Assembly: GCF_000307225.1 (NCBI RefSeq)
Contig: NZ_HE978616.1
Span: 13,124 to 77,123 of the forward strand
Direction: 5' to 3'
Source of the DNA: Anaerococcus vaginalis
GTDB lineage: Bacteria > Bacillota > Clostridia > Tissierellales > Peptoniphilaceae
Length of the DNA stretch: 64,000 nucleotides
Below, in pieces: positions 7,982-16,981 of the stretch. Below the pieces are notes generated by a model. That model did not search any database, was not told the origin of the DNA, and saw only the letters and a list, made by a program, of their open reading frames with translations. Both the position numbers and the translations under genes were made by a program. Position 1 is the stretch's first letter; every line of letters begins with the position of its first letter.

Positions 7982-9703
7982 ATGAATTTAATAAAACAAT
8001 ATATAAATAAAAGAAAAGGAGCATATTTTGCATCCGTCCTACTTGCCATAGTGGGAGTAGTGGCTGGTCTTTTTTCTTATATTTTTATGGCGAAAATTAT
8101 TGTGAATTTGATTAATGGCATAAGGGATATGAGCTTATACACTCCACTTTGTATAAGTATTTTCATAACATTTGTTATTAAAGAAGTGGCAGCGGGAATA
8201 TCAACAAGTATTTCCCATACGGCAACCTTTAATTCATTAGGAGAAATAAGAAATGATATTTCCAAAAAACTTTTTAAGATGCCACTAGGAGATGTATTAT
8301 CAAGATCATCTGGAGAATTTAAAAATATTATAGTTGAGCAAGTTGATTCTATGGAAACTTCTCTTGCCCACTTAGTGCCAGAATTTACTGCAAATTTAGT
8401 AGGACCTATTCTATTGTTTATTTACATGTTTACATTAGATTGGCGTTTAACTTTATTATCACTAATTCCATTTGTGGTAGGAATGGCTACCATGATGTCT
8501 GTAATGAATGCTCATTATAAGGAAATGTTTGGAAAGTCAGTTGCCATTGGTCAACATATGAATAATTCCATTGTTGAGTATATAAATGGGATAGAAGTAA
8601 TAAAGACCTTTAATCAAAGCGAATCATCTTATAAAAAATATGCTGATGCGGTTTATGATAATGCAAGCTTTTATTATAACTGGATGGGTGAATCTATGAA
8701 TAGGGTTGCCATAGGTAGATTACTTTCTCCTATGGGAATTATTATCATCATACCCTTTGGGATTTTATTTTATATAAATGGAAGTATTGATTTAGGAAAT
8801 TTAATTACCTTAATCGTCTTATCCTTTGCTACGGTTTCTAGCATTTTAAAAATCATGAACTATATGGATGATATGTCAAGAATATCAACTATAACTTCTG
8901 AAATAGGAAAGATTTTAGATTCAAGAGAGTTAGAAAATATTGACAAGGGAGAAAAAATAGAAGCCTATAATATAGAACTTCAAGACGTAGACTTTTCTTA
9001 CGAGGGAAAAAATAAGGTTATAGATAATCTTTCTATGGAAATAAAAGAATCTAATGTTTCAGCCCTCGTTGGTCCTTCTGGGTCAGGCAAGTCCACAATA
9101 GCAAAACTTATTGCTGGATTTTGGAATGTAGATAAGGGATCTATTAAAATTGGCGGAGTAGAAACAAAAGATGTGTCGCTCGAAAACTTGTCTTCACTTA
9201 TTTCTTTTGTATCCCAAGACAATTTCCTCTTTGATATGACTATAAAGGAAAATATTAGGCTTGGAAATAAGAATGCCTCTGACGAAGAAATTATAGATGT
9301 ATGTAAAAAATCTGCCTGCCATGATTTTATTATGAATCTATCCAATGGTTATGATACAAGAGTTGGAGAAGGTGGAGGTCATCTGTCTGGCGGAGAAAGA
9401 CAAAGAATATCTATTGCTCGTGCCATGCTAAAGAATGCACCAATCGTAATTTTAGATGAAGCAACTTCTTATATAGATCCTGAAAATGAAGCTCTCATAC
9501 AAAACGCCTTGGCAAATCTAGTTAAGGGTAAAACTTTAATCATAATCGCTCATAGGCTAAAGACAATTGTTGATGCAGATAGGATATTTGTTATTATAGA
9601 TGGCAAATTAAATTCTTATGGTACTCATGAAGAACTATTAAAGTCATCAGAACTTTATAAGGAAATGTATGCTGCAAATTTAAGGGGTGATGAAAATGCT
9701 TAA
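7982..9703 (+). CDS. ABC transporter, fused permease and ATPase (exporter fold), first of a pair
   Basis: A 573-residue type IV half-transporter. Six membrane helices occupy about residues 15-300, then a nucleotide-binding domain: Walker A GPSGSGKST, Q-loop FVSQDN, signature HLSGGERQR, Walker B IVILDEATSYIDPE and the H-loop IAHRLKT. The start ATG at 7982 follows GGAGGGG. It lies 11 bases after the ECF ATPase and overlaps the next half-transporter, so a heterodimer is expected. Although the fold is that of exporters, YbtP/YbtQ-like pairs of this kind import metal-siderophores; the ECF neighbour and iron box favour that reading, which remains an inference. Confidence 0.88.
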   Translation: MNLIKQYINKRKGAYFASVLLAIVGVVAGLFSYIFMAKIIVNLINGIRDMSLYTPLCISIFITFVIKEVAAGISTSISHTATFNSLGEIRNDISKKLFKMPLGDVLSRSSGEFKNIIVEQVDSMETSLAHLVPEFTANLVGPILLFIYMFTLDWRLTLLSLIPFVVGMATMMSVMNAHYKEMFGKSVAIGQHMNNSIVEYINGIEVIKTFNQSESSYKKYADAVYDNASFYYNWMGESMNRVAIGRLLSPMGIIIIIPFGILFYINGSIDLGNLITLIVLSFATVSSILKIMNYMDDMSRISTITSEIGKILDSRELENIDKGEKIEAYNIELQDVDFSYEGKNKVIDNLSMEIKESNVSALVGPSGSGKSTIAKLIAGFWNVDKGSIKIGGVETKDVSLENLSSLISFVSQDNFLFDMTIKENIRLGNKNASDEEIIDVCKKSACHDFIMNLSNGYDTRVGEGGGHLSGGERQRISIARAMLKNAPIVILDEATSYIDPENEALIQNALANLVKGKTLIIIAHRLKTIVDADRIFVIIDGKLNSYGTHEELLKSSELYKEMYAANLRGDENA

Positions 9704-11432
9704 TGTGTTTAAAAAGATATGGAATTTTTCAAAAGAAGAACAGGTATATATTAAGAAATCTATTCTCGCTGGATTTTTGCACGCAGTATTTAATGCCCTT
9801 GAGTTTGGAGCAATTTACTATATGCTAGTAAATATATTTTCTAAAACTTTAGACTATAAGGCTATCTTTGTTTGTCTTGGAATATTAGTTATATCCCTTG
9901 TTGGAAAGATAATGACACAAAAATCATCACAAATGGCACAAACACACGCTGGATATTTTATGGCAGCTCATAAGAGGATAGAAATAGGAGAAAAAATAAA
10001 AAGAGTTCCTATGGGTTTCTTTTCAAGCTTTTCACTAGGAAGATTAACTACTATTGCTACATCTTCACTTTCCCAAGCAGAAATGTGGGTGCCTATGCTT
10101 TTGGTTCTTGTACTTGGTGGAGTTTTAAATACTTTAGTCTTTGTCCTTGGAACTTTAATTTTTAACGTAAAGGTAGGACTGGTTGCTGTAGCAGGTGTGG
10201 TAGTATTTTTCATCGTTACATCAATGATGGAGAAAAAATCATCAGCTAATGCAGACAAAATGACAGAAACACAAACAAGACTTACAAAAGAAGTATTAGC
10301 AACTTTACAAGGAATGCAGGTTATAAAATCCTATAATCTTGGTGGAGAAAATAACAGAGCTTTGAGAAAGTCTATAAAAGATACATCAAATATACTTTTA
10401 GATTTAGAAATATCTGTAGCACCTTACACAGTTATCCAAAGAATTGTAATGGGAATAACAACAGTAGCTATGGTCTATGTATCATTAAAATTAAATTTAT
10501 CAGGTGAACTTCCACTTGCTGAAACAATTCTTATGATTATGGCATCCTTTATTATCTTTGAAGGCTTAATCGGGGCAGGATCAAACATGGCAATCCTAAG
10601 AGCATGCGAAAATGCCATAGATTCTGTAGGTTTTATCGACTCTATGCCTGATATGAGAGAAGGAAGTATTACAGAGCCTATAAAAAATCATGATATAGTC
10701 TTTAAAAATATTTCTTTTTCTTATTATGACAGACCAATTTTAAAAAATGTATCAGCTGAGATAAAAGAAAATACCATGACTGCCATTGTTGGACCATCTG
10801 GATCTGGTAAGACAACATTTTGTAATCTCATAGCCAGATTTTGGGATGTAAATTCTGGCGAAATTTTAATCGGAGGAAAAAATATTAAAGACTATAAGAT
10901 AGAAAATCTTATGAATTCTATTTCCATGGTCTTTCAAGACGTCTATCTATTTGAAGATACAATTGAAAACAATATAAAATTTGGAAAACAAAATGCAAGC
11001 CACGATGAGGTGGTTGAGGCAGCAAAGAAGGCAAGGTGCCATGAATTTATAGAAGCTTTACCTGAAGGATATGACACTATCATCGGAGAAGGTGGAGCAA
11101 GTCTATCTGGCGGAGAAAAACAAAGAATTTCCATAGCCAGAGCCATGCTAAAAGATGCAGATATAATTATCTTTGATGAAGCAACTGCAAATGTAGACCC
11201 AGAAAATGAAGATAAACTTAAAGAAGCAATAGAATCATTAACAAAAAATAAGACAGTAATTATGATTGCCCATAGACTAAAAACCATTAGAAATGCAGAC
11301 CAGATTTTAGTCTTAAAAGATGGAGAAATAGTAGAACATGGAAATCATGAAGAACTGATTAAAAATAATGGACTTTATTCTGACCTTATCAATGCAAAAG
11401 CTAAGGCAGAATCATGGAAATTAAATAATTGA
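9696..11432 (+). CDS. ABC transporter, fused permease and ATPase (exporter fold), second of a pair
   Basis: About 578 residues and the partner of the preceding half-transporter. Membrane helices fill about residues 20-300; the ATPase domain has GPSGSGKTT, Q-loop MVFQDVYLFED, signature LSGGEKQRI, Walker B IIIFDEATANVDPE and IAHRLKT. Both partners keep intact catalytic glutamates, so both ATP sites look competent. I prefer the ATG at 9696, 8 bases after AAGGGG; an ATG at 9690 is also possible. The start overlaps the previous stop by 8 bases, a sign of coupled translation and a shared complex. Confidence 0.88.
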   Translation: MLNVFKKIWNFSKEEQVYIKKSILAGFLHAVFNALEFGAIYYMLVNIFSKTLDYKAIFVCLGILVISLVGKIMTQKSSQMAQTHAGYFMAAHKRIEIGEKIKRVPMGFFSSFSLGRLTTIATSSLSQAEMWVPMLLVLVLGGVLNTLVFVLGTLIFNVKVGLVAVAGVVVFFIVTSMMEKKSSANADKMTETQTRLTKEVLATLQGMQVIKSYNLGGENNRALRKSIKDTSNILLDLEISVAPYTVIQRIVMGITTVAMVYVSLKLNLSGELPLAETILMIMASFIIFEGLIGAGSNMAILRACENAIDSVGFIDSMPDMREGSITEPIKNHDIVFKNISFSYYDRPILKNVSAEIKENTMTAIVGPSGSGKTTFCNLIARFWDVNSGEILIGGKNIKDYKIENLMNSISMVFQDVYLFEDTIENNIKFGKQNASHDEVVEAAKKARCHEFIEALPEGYDTIIGEGGASLSGGEKQRISIARAMLKDADIIIFDEATANVDPENEDKLKEAIESLTKNKTVIMIAHRLKTIRNADQILVLKDGEIVEHGNHEELIKNNGLYSDLINAKAKAESWKLNN

Positions 11433-11530
11433 TACAAAGAAATCATAAAAAAATATGTTGCCAATCAAAAAGAAATATATGATAATAGTATTTAATTATA
11501 GGTAAGAAATAAGATAAATTGGAGGCAAAA

Positions 11531-12148
11531 TTGTTAAGCAACAAAGGATTTGATTTATGGGCTGATTATTATGATGAAAGTGTTGATAGTTCTGACAATA
11601 ATGAGTCCTATCCATTTGCAGGATATAAAATAATACTAAATGAAATATATAATCGTATATTAGATGCATCATATAAAAATATTTTAGATATTGGTTTTGG
11701 TACAGGTACTTTAATATCTAAATTATATGAGCATGGGTGTAAAATATATGGGCAAGATTTTTCTGAAAAAATGATAGAAATATCAAAAAATAAAATGCCT
11801 AATGCTAAACTTTTCAATGGAGATATTTCCAAAGGATTAGCAAAAGAATTGTTAAAATATAAATACGATGCAATAATCGCAACCTATTCACTTCATCACT
11901 TAAAAGATTGTGAAAAAGTTAAATTTTTAGAAAGCTTGCTTACAAAATTAGATGATGGTGGGATTATATATATTGGAGATGTAGCATTTGAAACTCGTGA
12001 TGAACATGATAAATGTATGAAAAAAGTTGGAGATGCATGGGACAAAGATGAATTTTACTTTATAGCAGATGAGATGAAGAATTATTTCCCAAAAATAAAA
12101 TTCGAAAAAGTTTCCGAATGTGCAGGAATAATTACGTTAAAAAAATAA
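11531..12148 (+). CDS. Class I SAM-dependent methyltransferase
   Basis: About 205 residues. Motif I is ILDIGFGTGTLISKLYEHG, followed by IYGQDFSEKMIEIS and a motif IV region DAIIATYSLHHLKDCEK, a Methyltransf_25-like pattern. The N-terminus GFDLWADYYDESVD is typical of small methyltransferases acting on metabolites. I choose TTG at 11531 because GGAGG lies 5 bases upstream; an earlier in-frame TTG at 11519 has no such site. It is the last gene before a terminator and may belong to the transport island. The substrate is unknown; action on the transported compound would only be a guess. Confidence 0.8.
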   Translation: MLSNKGFDLWADYYDESVDSSDNNESYPFAGYKIILNEIYNRILDASYKNILDIGFGTGTLISKLYEHGCKIYGQDFSEKMIEISKNKMPNAKLFNGDISKGLAKELLKYKYDAIIATYSLHHLKDCEKVKFLESLLTKLDDGGIIYIGDVAFETRDEHDKCMKKVGDAWDKDEFYFIADEMKNYFPKIKFEKVSECAGIITLKK

Positions 12149-12167
12149 GTTTTAATAAATTTAATAA

Positions 12168-12198
12168 AAACACTTACTGTAAGTAGGTGTTTTTTTCT
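12168..12198 (+). terminator. Rho-independent terminator with the second copy of ACACTTACTGT
   Basis: Arms AAACACTTAC and GTAGGTGTTT (one G-T pair) around TGTAA, then a T run. The left arm and loop contain the 11-mer also found at 3393-3403. Confidence 0.8.
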
Positions 12199-12396
12199 TG
12201 CCAGAAAACAATAAGGGAATTAGTAATAAAAAATATTTTTGATTATTAAATATTGTTAAATTAAGTGGATTTTATTTTTTTAAAAATTTTCACAAACACT
12301 ATTTTATTTTTTATATTTTATGAATATGTATTTTTAAAAATCAAATGTTACGCAATGATATTATAGACTATTAATACATAGGGGTATAATGAAATC

Positions 12397-13202
12397 ATGA
12401 AGAAATTTTTTAAAATAGTTTTCACTTTTGTTTTTATGGTAATAATTTTTATTTCAATAAAATCACTTTCATCAACGGGAGGTTTAGGTGATGTTATAGA
12501 CCTTATTTTTTATAAGGAAAAACTGATGATATGGATAAATTATATGAAAATATTGAAAAACATAAGGATGATAATGAAAAAATTAATTGGATATATGAAA
12601 ATTTTAATAATTTATCGGATAAGGAGATTTATCTTGTTGGAAATGATATAGATACTAGTGAGTTTGTATATAATTTAGAAAATGGAATAACTAATTTTGA
12701 ATATTATTCTGGAGAAAGTGTAAATTATGATAGACTTACTCCGTATTATTTACAATGGGATAATAGGTGGGCATATAATAAATTGGGTGATTCTAATATT
12801 GGTTTTGCAGGATGTGGTCCAACTTCAATGACTATGGTTTTAAAAAGATTAAATCCTAATTTGGATATTAGTCCGATAAATATTGCTCAAGATGCTCAGT
12901 CTTATATTGGTCCTGATGGGATTGAATGGAAATTTTTTGCGGATGAAGCTCATAAGTATGGTTATAATATTGAAAATATTCCTAATAATAAGGAAGATAT
13001 TATTGATGCTCTTGATAGGGGAAGTCTTATTGTTTCTATGAACAAGGGATATTTCACTTTATTTGGACATATTTTGGTTATAGATTCTTATAGAAATGGA
13101 AGATTTATTATAAATGATCCAAACTCAATGAAAAATTCTGAAAAGTCTTGGTCATATAATAGTATAGAAGATCAAATAGCGAATATTTGGTTAGTTTATT
13201 AA
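12397..13202 (+). CDS. C39-like (papain-fold) peptidase, secreted or anchored; 1-base frameshift
   Basis: About 268 residues once the frame is joined. Residues 1-25 form a hydrophobic N-terminal anchor or signal. From about residue 115 comes a peptidase_C39_2 domain: YYLQWDNRWAYNKLGDSNIG, catalytic Cys in AGCGPTSM, His in FGHILVIDS and Asn/Asp in INDPNS. The frame breaks in the A run at 12518-12522; adding one A turns KEKLMIWI into KEKTDDMDKL and joins both halves. Such proteins cleave peptides at the cell surface or trim exported substrates. No bacteriocin transporter lies next to it. It ends 10 bases before the ClC gene. Confidence 0.75.
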
Positions 13203-13212
13203 AGAGGTTATA

Positions 13213-14487
13213 ATGAAAAAAAGAATTTCTTACAGATTATTATTAATTTCAATTGTAATTGGACTTTGTGCAGGTTTTGTAATTAGTCTATTTAGGCTTT
13301 TAATTCCAAAAATTTTGGGGCTTGTTGTAAGTCTAATTGAATTTGGACAGGAAAATTTTATAAATGCAATAATTTTTATTTGTATTTTTATCTTTATTGG
13401 ATTTTTGGTTTCGATTACTGTAAAAAATGAACCTATGATTGGGGGAAGTGGAATCCCACAAATTTCTGGAAAACTTTCTAATAAATTAAATTATAGTGCT
13501 TTTTCTTGTTTTATAAATAAAATTTTTGGTGGAATACTTTCGATAGGCTCTGGTTTGACTTTGGGAAGGGAAGGTCCTTCGGTTCAAATAGGGGGCTCTC
13601 TTGGGGAAGTTATGGCAAATATTTTTAAATTAGATAAAGAAGATACAAAAATTATGATTATAGGTTCATCTGCTTCGGGAATTACTAGTGCTTTTACGGC
13701 ACCAATTTCTGCTATGGCATTTGCCCTTGAAGAGTTGATGAAAAAAACTTCAAGGATAAACTTTGTGTACATAACATCAACAATAATATCTTCTAGTATT
13801 GTAACAAGTATTCTTATTGGAAATAATCCGGTTATAAAGATAAATGGCAACCTAAATTTATCTATGAGATTTTGGATTAATTTGATTTTTTTGGGGATTT
13901 TGATTGGATTTTCTTCAATTTTATTTAATAATGGTATTTTATATGGTAAAAAAATTTATAAAAAAATGCAGATTTCACAAACAATAAAATCTATTATTCC
14001 ATTTTTTATAACTAGTATATTTTTGCTTTTTGATAAGAGGTTAGTTGGTAGTGGAGAAAATTTTATTAATTTAGCTCAAGGGGATAATTTTCCCTTATCT
14101 ATTCTAGCTTATTTTTATTTTATGAAATTACTCTTGTTATTAGTGGCATTTTGTTCTGGTATTCCTGGAGGAATATTTTTTCCTTTACTTGCTATGGGAT
14201 CTTTGGTTGGAAATTTTTATGGTTCAATTTTATTTGACCTAAATTTAATTGGTAAAAATGAAATAATAATTTTTTCTATGCTTGCAATGGCTGCTCACTT
14301 TGCATCAATTGTAAGAGCGCCTTTAACTGGTATGTTTTTAATTATAGAAATGACAGGAGGTAGGATTGATTTTTTCCTTCCAATAATTATTGTTTCACTA
14401 ATAGCTTATTTAATTGCAGAATATTTTAATAATGAACCTATATATGAATCTTTGCTAGAATTAATGATAAAAAATAAATCGAAATAA
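13213..14487 (+). CDS. ClC family chloride channel or H+/Cl- antiporter
   Basis: A 424-residue integral membrane protein with the ClC selectivity motifs in order: GSGIPQ (about 77-82), GREGPSVQIGG with the external gating Glu (about 118-128), and GIPGGIFFPLLAMG (about 316-329). The internal proton glutamate region FALEEL is also present, so H+/Cl- exchange is more likely than a pure channel. There is no C-terminal CBS pair, as in short bacterial forms. Its likely role is charge compensation or acid resistance. A strong hairpin terminator follows. Confidence 0.93.
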   Translation: MKKRISYRLLLISIVIGLCAGFVISLFRLLIPKILGLVVSLIEFGQENFINAIIFICIFIFIGFLVSITVKNEPMIGGSGIPQISGKLSNKLNYSAFSCFINKIFGGILSIGSGLTLGREGPSVQIGGSLGEVMANIFKLDKEDTKIMIIGSSASGITSAFTAPISAMAFALEELMKKTSRINFVYITSTIISSSIVTSILIGNNPVIKINGNLNLSMRFWINLIFLGILIGFSSILFNNGILYGKKIYKKMQISQTIKSIIPFFITSIFLLFDKRLVGSGENFINLAQGDNFPLSILAYFYFMKLLLLLVAFCSGIPGGIFFPLLAMGSLVGNFYGSILFDLNLIGKNEIIIFSMLAMAAHFASIVRAPLTGMFLIIEMTGGRIDFFLPIIIVSLIAYLIAEYFNNEPIYESLLELMIKNKSK

Positions 14488-14495
14488 TTTAATAA

Positions 14496-14550
14496 GATAA
14501 GGCTGTTGCAAAATTATTAAAAGTATAATTTGCAATAGTCTTATTTTTTA
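14496..14550 (+). terminator. Long imperfect hairpin, terminator of the ClC gene
   Basis: Arms of about 20 bp with G-T pairs (ATAAGGCTGTTGCAAAATTA against TAATTTGCAATAGTCTTAT), then a T-rich tail. The core TTGCAAAATTATTAAAA recurs in the hairpin at 31703-31719. Confidence 0.75.
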
Positions 14551-14663
14551 TTGGATAATTTTAATATTTTTATATCTTGTGTTATAATTTTTCTAAGTAT
14601 ATTTTGTATAAAATTTGTAATATTTATATAAATATAAATTTTTAAATTTAGGGGAATAAAATA

Positions 14664-16028
14664 ATGAAAAAGAAACTTAGTTTCAACCAAACTTTATTGG
14701 TTGGTTCCTTGTTATTTGGCCTATATTTCGGAGCTGGAAACTTAATTTTTCCAATCGAACTTGGTCAAAATTCTGGATTTAATTTATACAAGGTTGTTTT
14801 AGGTTTTATAATTAGTGGGGTAGGACTTCCGATTTTGGGAGTAGTAGCTAGTGCTATTTCAAAAAATGATAGTTTATTTGAAATGGGAAAAACTGTAGGC
14901 AATAAATTTGCATTTTTATTTACAACTGCCTTATATTTGACAATCGGACCTTTTTTTGCGATTCCAAGAACATCAACGGTAGCTTTTGAAGTTGGCATTG
15001 CATCAAATATTTCAGAAGAAAAAATAAAATTATTTCTATTTATTTTTTCAATAATATTTTTCCTTATAGTTTTAGCCTTTGCTCTAAAGCCTGGAAAAAT
15101 TATGGATAATATAGGAAAAATTTTGACACCAACTTTTTTGATACTCTTATCAGTTTTAGTAATTTTTGCAATTATAAAGCCAATGGGAGCTCTTGGTCAA
15201 AATGATCCAATAAAAATTTACCAAAAAAATCCAATGTTTGTAGGTATTCTTGATGGCTATAACACAATGGATGCCCTAGCAAGCCTTGCCTTTGCAATTA
15301 TAATAATTTCAAGCATTAGAAATCTTGGGGTTAAAGATCCAAATCAAATAGCCAAGGAAACTTTTAAAAGTGGAATAATTTGCCTAATTGCTATGGGCAC
15401 AGTTTATGTATCTCTTGCCTTTATGTCTTCATCATCTGTAAATATTATGGATTTAGGAAACAATGGTGGAAGGATTTTATCAAATATTTCTTTTTATTAT
15501 TTAGGAAATTTTGGTAAGATTTTGCTTGCTGGAATCGTAATAATAGCTTGTTTAAAAACGGCAATTGGATTAATTATAGCTTGCTCACAAATTTTTATGG
15601 AAATGTATCCAAATTCACTTTCCTATAAGGCCTATGCAATTACTTTTACCTTTATTTCATTTTTAATTGCAAATTTAGGCTTGCAAAAAATAATTAGCCT
15701 ATCAATACCAGTTTTGATGTATTTGTATCCACTTGCTATTGTCCTAATATTTTTATCATTGCTTTATCCATTAATTGGAAAAAACAAGAGAATATTTTAT
15801 TTGACAATTTTATTTACAGCAATATTTTCAATATTTGATTTTTTAAAAGCTTTGCCAGAAAATATTTCAAAGACAGAATCTATAAGTAAAATTGTTGGTT
15901 TTGCAAAAGATTATCTTCCAGCTTTTAAATTAGGATTTGGATGGTTTTTGCCAGCCCTTATTGGATTTATTTTAGCTTTAATAATATGTTTTATAAAAAA
16001 AGAGAAGATTAAACAAATAAATGTGTAA
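14664..16028 (+). CDS. brnQ: Branched-chain amino acid:cation symporter (LIVCS family)
   Basis: A 454-residue membrane protein with about 12 hydrophobic helices. The start FNQTLLVGSLLFGLYFGAGN and the following LIFPIELGQNSG are the hallmark of BrnQ proteins; GPFFAIPRTSTVAFEVGI and GYNTMDALASLAFAIIII are further conserved blocks. It takes up leucine, isoleucine and valine with Na+ or H+. It stands alone with its own upstream region and an AGGGG-type ribosome site. Length agrees with the family (about 440). Confidence 0.95.
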   Translation: MKKKLSFNQTLLVGSLLFGLYFGAGNLIFPIELGQNSGFNLYKVVLGFIISGVGLPILGVVASAISKNDSLFEMGKTVGNKFAFLFTTALYLTIGPFFAIPRTSTVAFEVGIASNISEEKIKLFLFIFSIIFFLIVLAFALKPGKIMDNIGKILTPTFLILLSVLVIFAIIKPMGALGQNDPIKIYQKNPMFVGILDGYNTMDALASLAFAIIIISSIRNLGVKDPNQIAKETFKSGIICLIAMGTVYVSLAFMSSSSVNIMDLGNNGGRILSNISFYYLGNFGKILLAGIVIIACLKTAIGLIIACSQIFMEMYPNSLSYKAYAITFTFISFLIANLGLQKIISLSIPVLMYLYPLAIVLIFLSLLYPLIGKNKRIFYLTILFTAIFSIFDFLKALPENISKTESISKIVGFAKDYLPAFKLGFGWFLPALIGFILALIICFIKKEKIKQINV

Positions 16029-16093
16029 AAATTATAAAAAAATTTTACCTTTTTATTAAAATATGATATTATATTTATCAATGGGGGTGAAGT

Positions 16094-16435
16094 ATGGACT
16101 GTGTATTTTGCAAGATTGCTGATGGAGAGATACCATCAGATATAATCTATGAAGATCAAAAAGTAATTGCATTTAATGATCTAGATCCACAAGCACCTAT
16201 CCATTTTCTTGTTATACCAAAAAAACACATAGAAAGTTTGGCTAAATTAGATGAAGAAGATAAGGATATAGTTTCTCATATCTTTATGGTTATTAAAAAA
16301 ATAACAGAAGATCTAAATGTGGCAGAAGACGGCTACAGAATAGTCAACAATACAGGCGAAGATGGAGGACAAACTGTTAAGCACATGCATTTTCATGTCC
16401 TAGCAAAAAGGTCCTTACAATGGCCACCAGGTTGA
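16094..16435 (+). CDS. hinT: HIT family protein (HinT-like nucleotide hydrolase)
   Basis: A 113-residue histidine triad protein. The N-terminal [19 protein letters not shown], the [17 protein letters not shown] block and the triad [10 protein letters not shown] (H-x-H-x-H) are all present. The family hydrolyses AMP-lysine-like phosphoramidates, probably as a housekeeping clean-up activity. It precedes rpsU by 38 bases, a pairing common in Clostridia, so cotranscription is likely. GGGGGTGAAGT precedes the ATG, and a possible promoter TTTACC-17-TATTAT lies upstream. Confidence 0.95.
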   Translation: MDCVFCKIADGEIPSDIIYEDQKVIAFNDLDPQAPIHFLVIPKKHIESLAKLDEEDKDIVSHIFMVIKKITEDLNVAEDGYRIVNNTGEDGGQTVKHMHFHVLAKRSLQWPPG

Positions 16436-16473
16436 TTTCAAACTTATTGTGTGATACGAGAGGGGGGATAGAG

Positions 16474-16652
16474 ATGACAGAGATCAGAGTTGGAGAAAAT
16501 GAATCAATTGATAGTGCAATTAAAAGATTCAAAAGACAATGCGCAAGATCCGGTGTTCTTACAGAATATAGAAAAAGAGAACACTACGAAAAGCCAAGCC
16601 TAAAGAGAAAAAAGAAATCTGAGGCAGCAAAAAGAAAAAAAGAAGAAAATAG
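16474..16652 (+). CDS. rpsU: 30S ribosomal protein S21, 1-base frameshift at the 3' end
   Basis: Starts [20 protein letters not shown] after GAGGGGGGATAGAG; the middle [20 protein letters not shown] is diagnostic of S21. As written, the frame runs on through its own terminator to 16701, which is not credible. Adding one A to the 7-A run at 16635-16641 gives the ending AAKRKKRRK and a stop at 16650-16652, for 59 residues, the normal S21 length. S21 joins the small subunit near the mRNA exit. I take the break as sequencing error. Confidence 0.93.
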
Positions 16653-16659
16653 TAATTTA

Positions 16660-16681
16660 AGACCCGTTTGGGTCTTTTTTT
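16660..16681 (+). terminator. rpsU terminator
   Basis: AGACCC-GTTT-GGGTCT followed by seven T residues. Confidence 0.9.
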
Positions 16682-16745
16682 ATTGGAAATTTTATTTTTA
16701 AAAATTTTGATTTATTTATTAAATATTTTTATTTTATGGAAACGA

Positions 16746-16773
16746 TTGACAAAAATAAAATTTGTATTATAAT
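16746..16773 (+). promoter_or_regulatory. Sigma-A promoter of the riboflavin operon
   Basis: TTGACA at 16746-16751, 16-base spacer, TATAAT at 16768-16773, about 25 bases before the FMN riboswitch. Confidence 0.8.
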
Positions 16774-16798
16774 AAAAATGTAAATAAAATAACACAAT

Positions 16799-16902
16799 TC
16801 TTCAGGGCGGGGTGTGATTCCCCACCGGCGGTAAAGTCCGCGAGCTTTTTGCTGAATAGGTTAAATTCCTATACCGACAGTATAGTCTGGATGAGAGAAG
16901 AT
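16799..16902 (+). promoter_or_regulatory. FMN riboswitch (RFN element)
   Basis: Contains the conserved RFN blocks: TTCAGGGCGGGGTG, ATTCCCCACCGGCGGTAAAG, TCCGCGAGC, ATTCCTATACCGACAGTATA and GTCTGGATGAGAGAAG. The aptamer binds FMN and here precedes an intrinsic terminator and ribD, so it should end transcription of the riboflavin genes when FMN is plentiful. Confidence 0.97.
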
Positions 16903-16928
16903 TATTATTTTTTCTTTTGAAATTATTG

Positions 16929-16956
16929 TAAAATCCCTGAAAGGGATTTTTTCTTT
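16929..16956 (+). terminator. Riboswitch-controlled terminator
   Basis: AAATCCC-TGAAA-GGGATTT followed by a T-rich tail, between the FMN aptamer and ribD. It is the expected expression platform. Confidence 0.85.
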
Positions 16957-16981
16957 TGCCTAGAATTGTGGAGGAGGCAAG

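Noticed and set aside
16420..16701. Long reading of S21 with N- and C-terminal extensions
   Set aside because: The N-terminal part has no ribosome site and the C-terminal part reads through the terminator; both vanish with the ATG at 16474 and a one-base correction.
16738..16754. Possible catabolite-response (cre) site before the riboflavin operon
   Set aside because: TGGAAACGATTGACA resembles the consensus but is out of register at the 3' half, and it overlaps a good -35 box that explains it.
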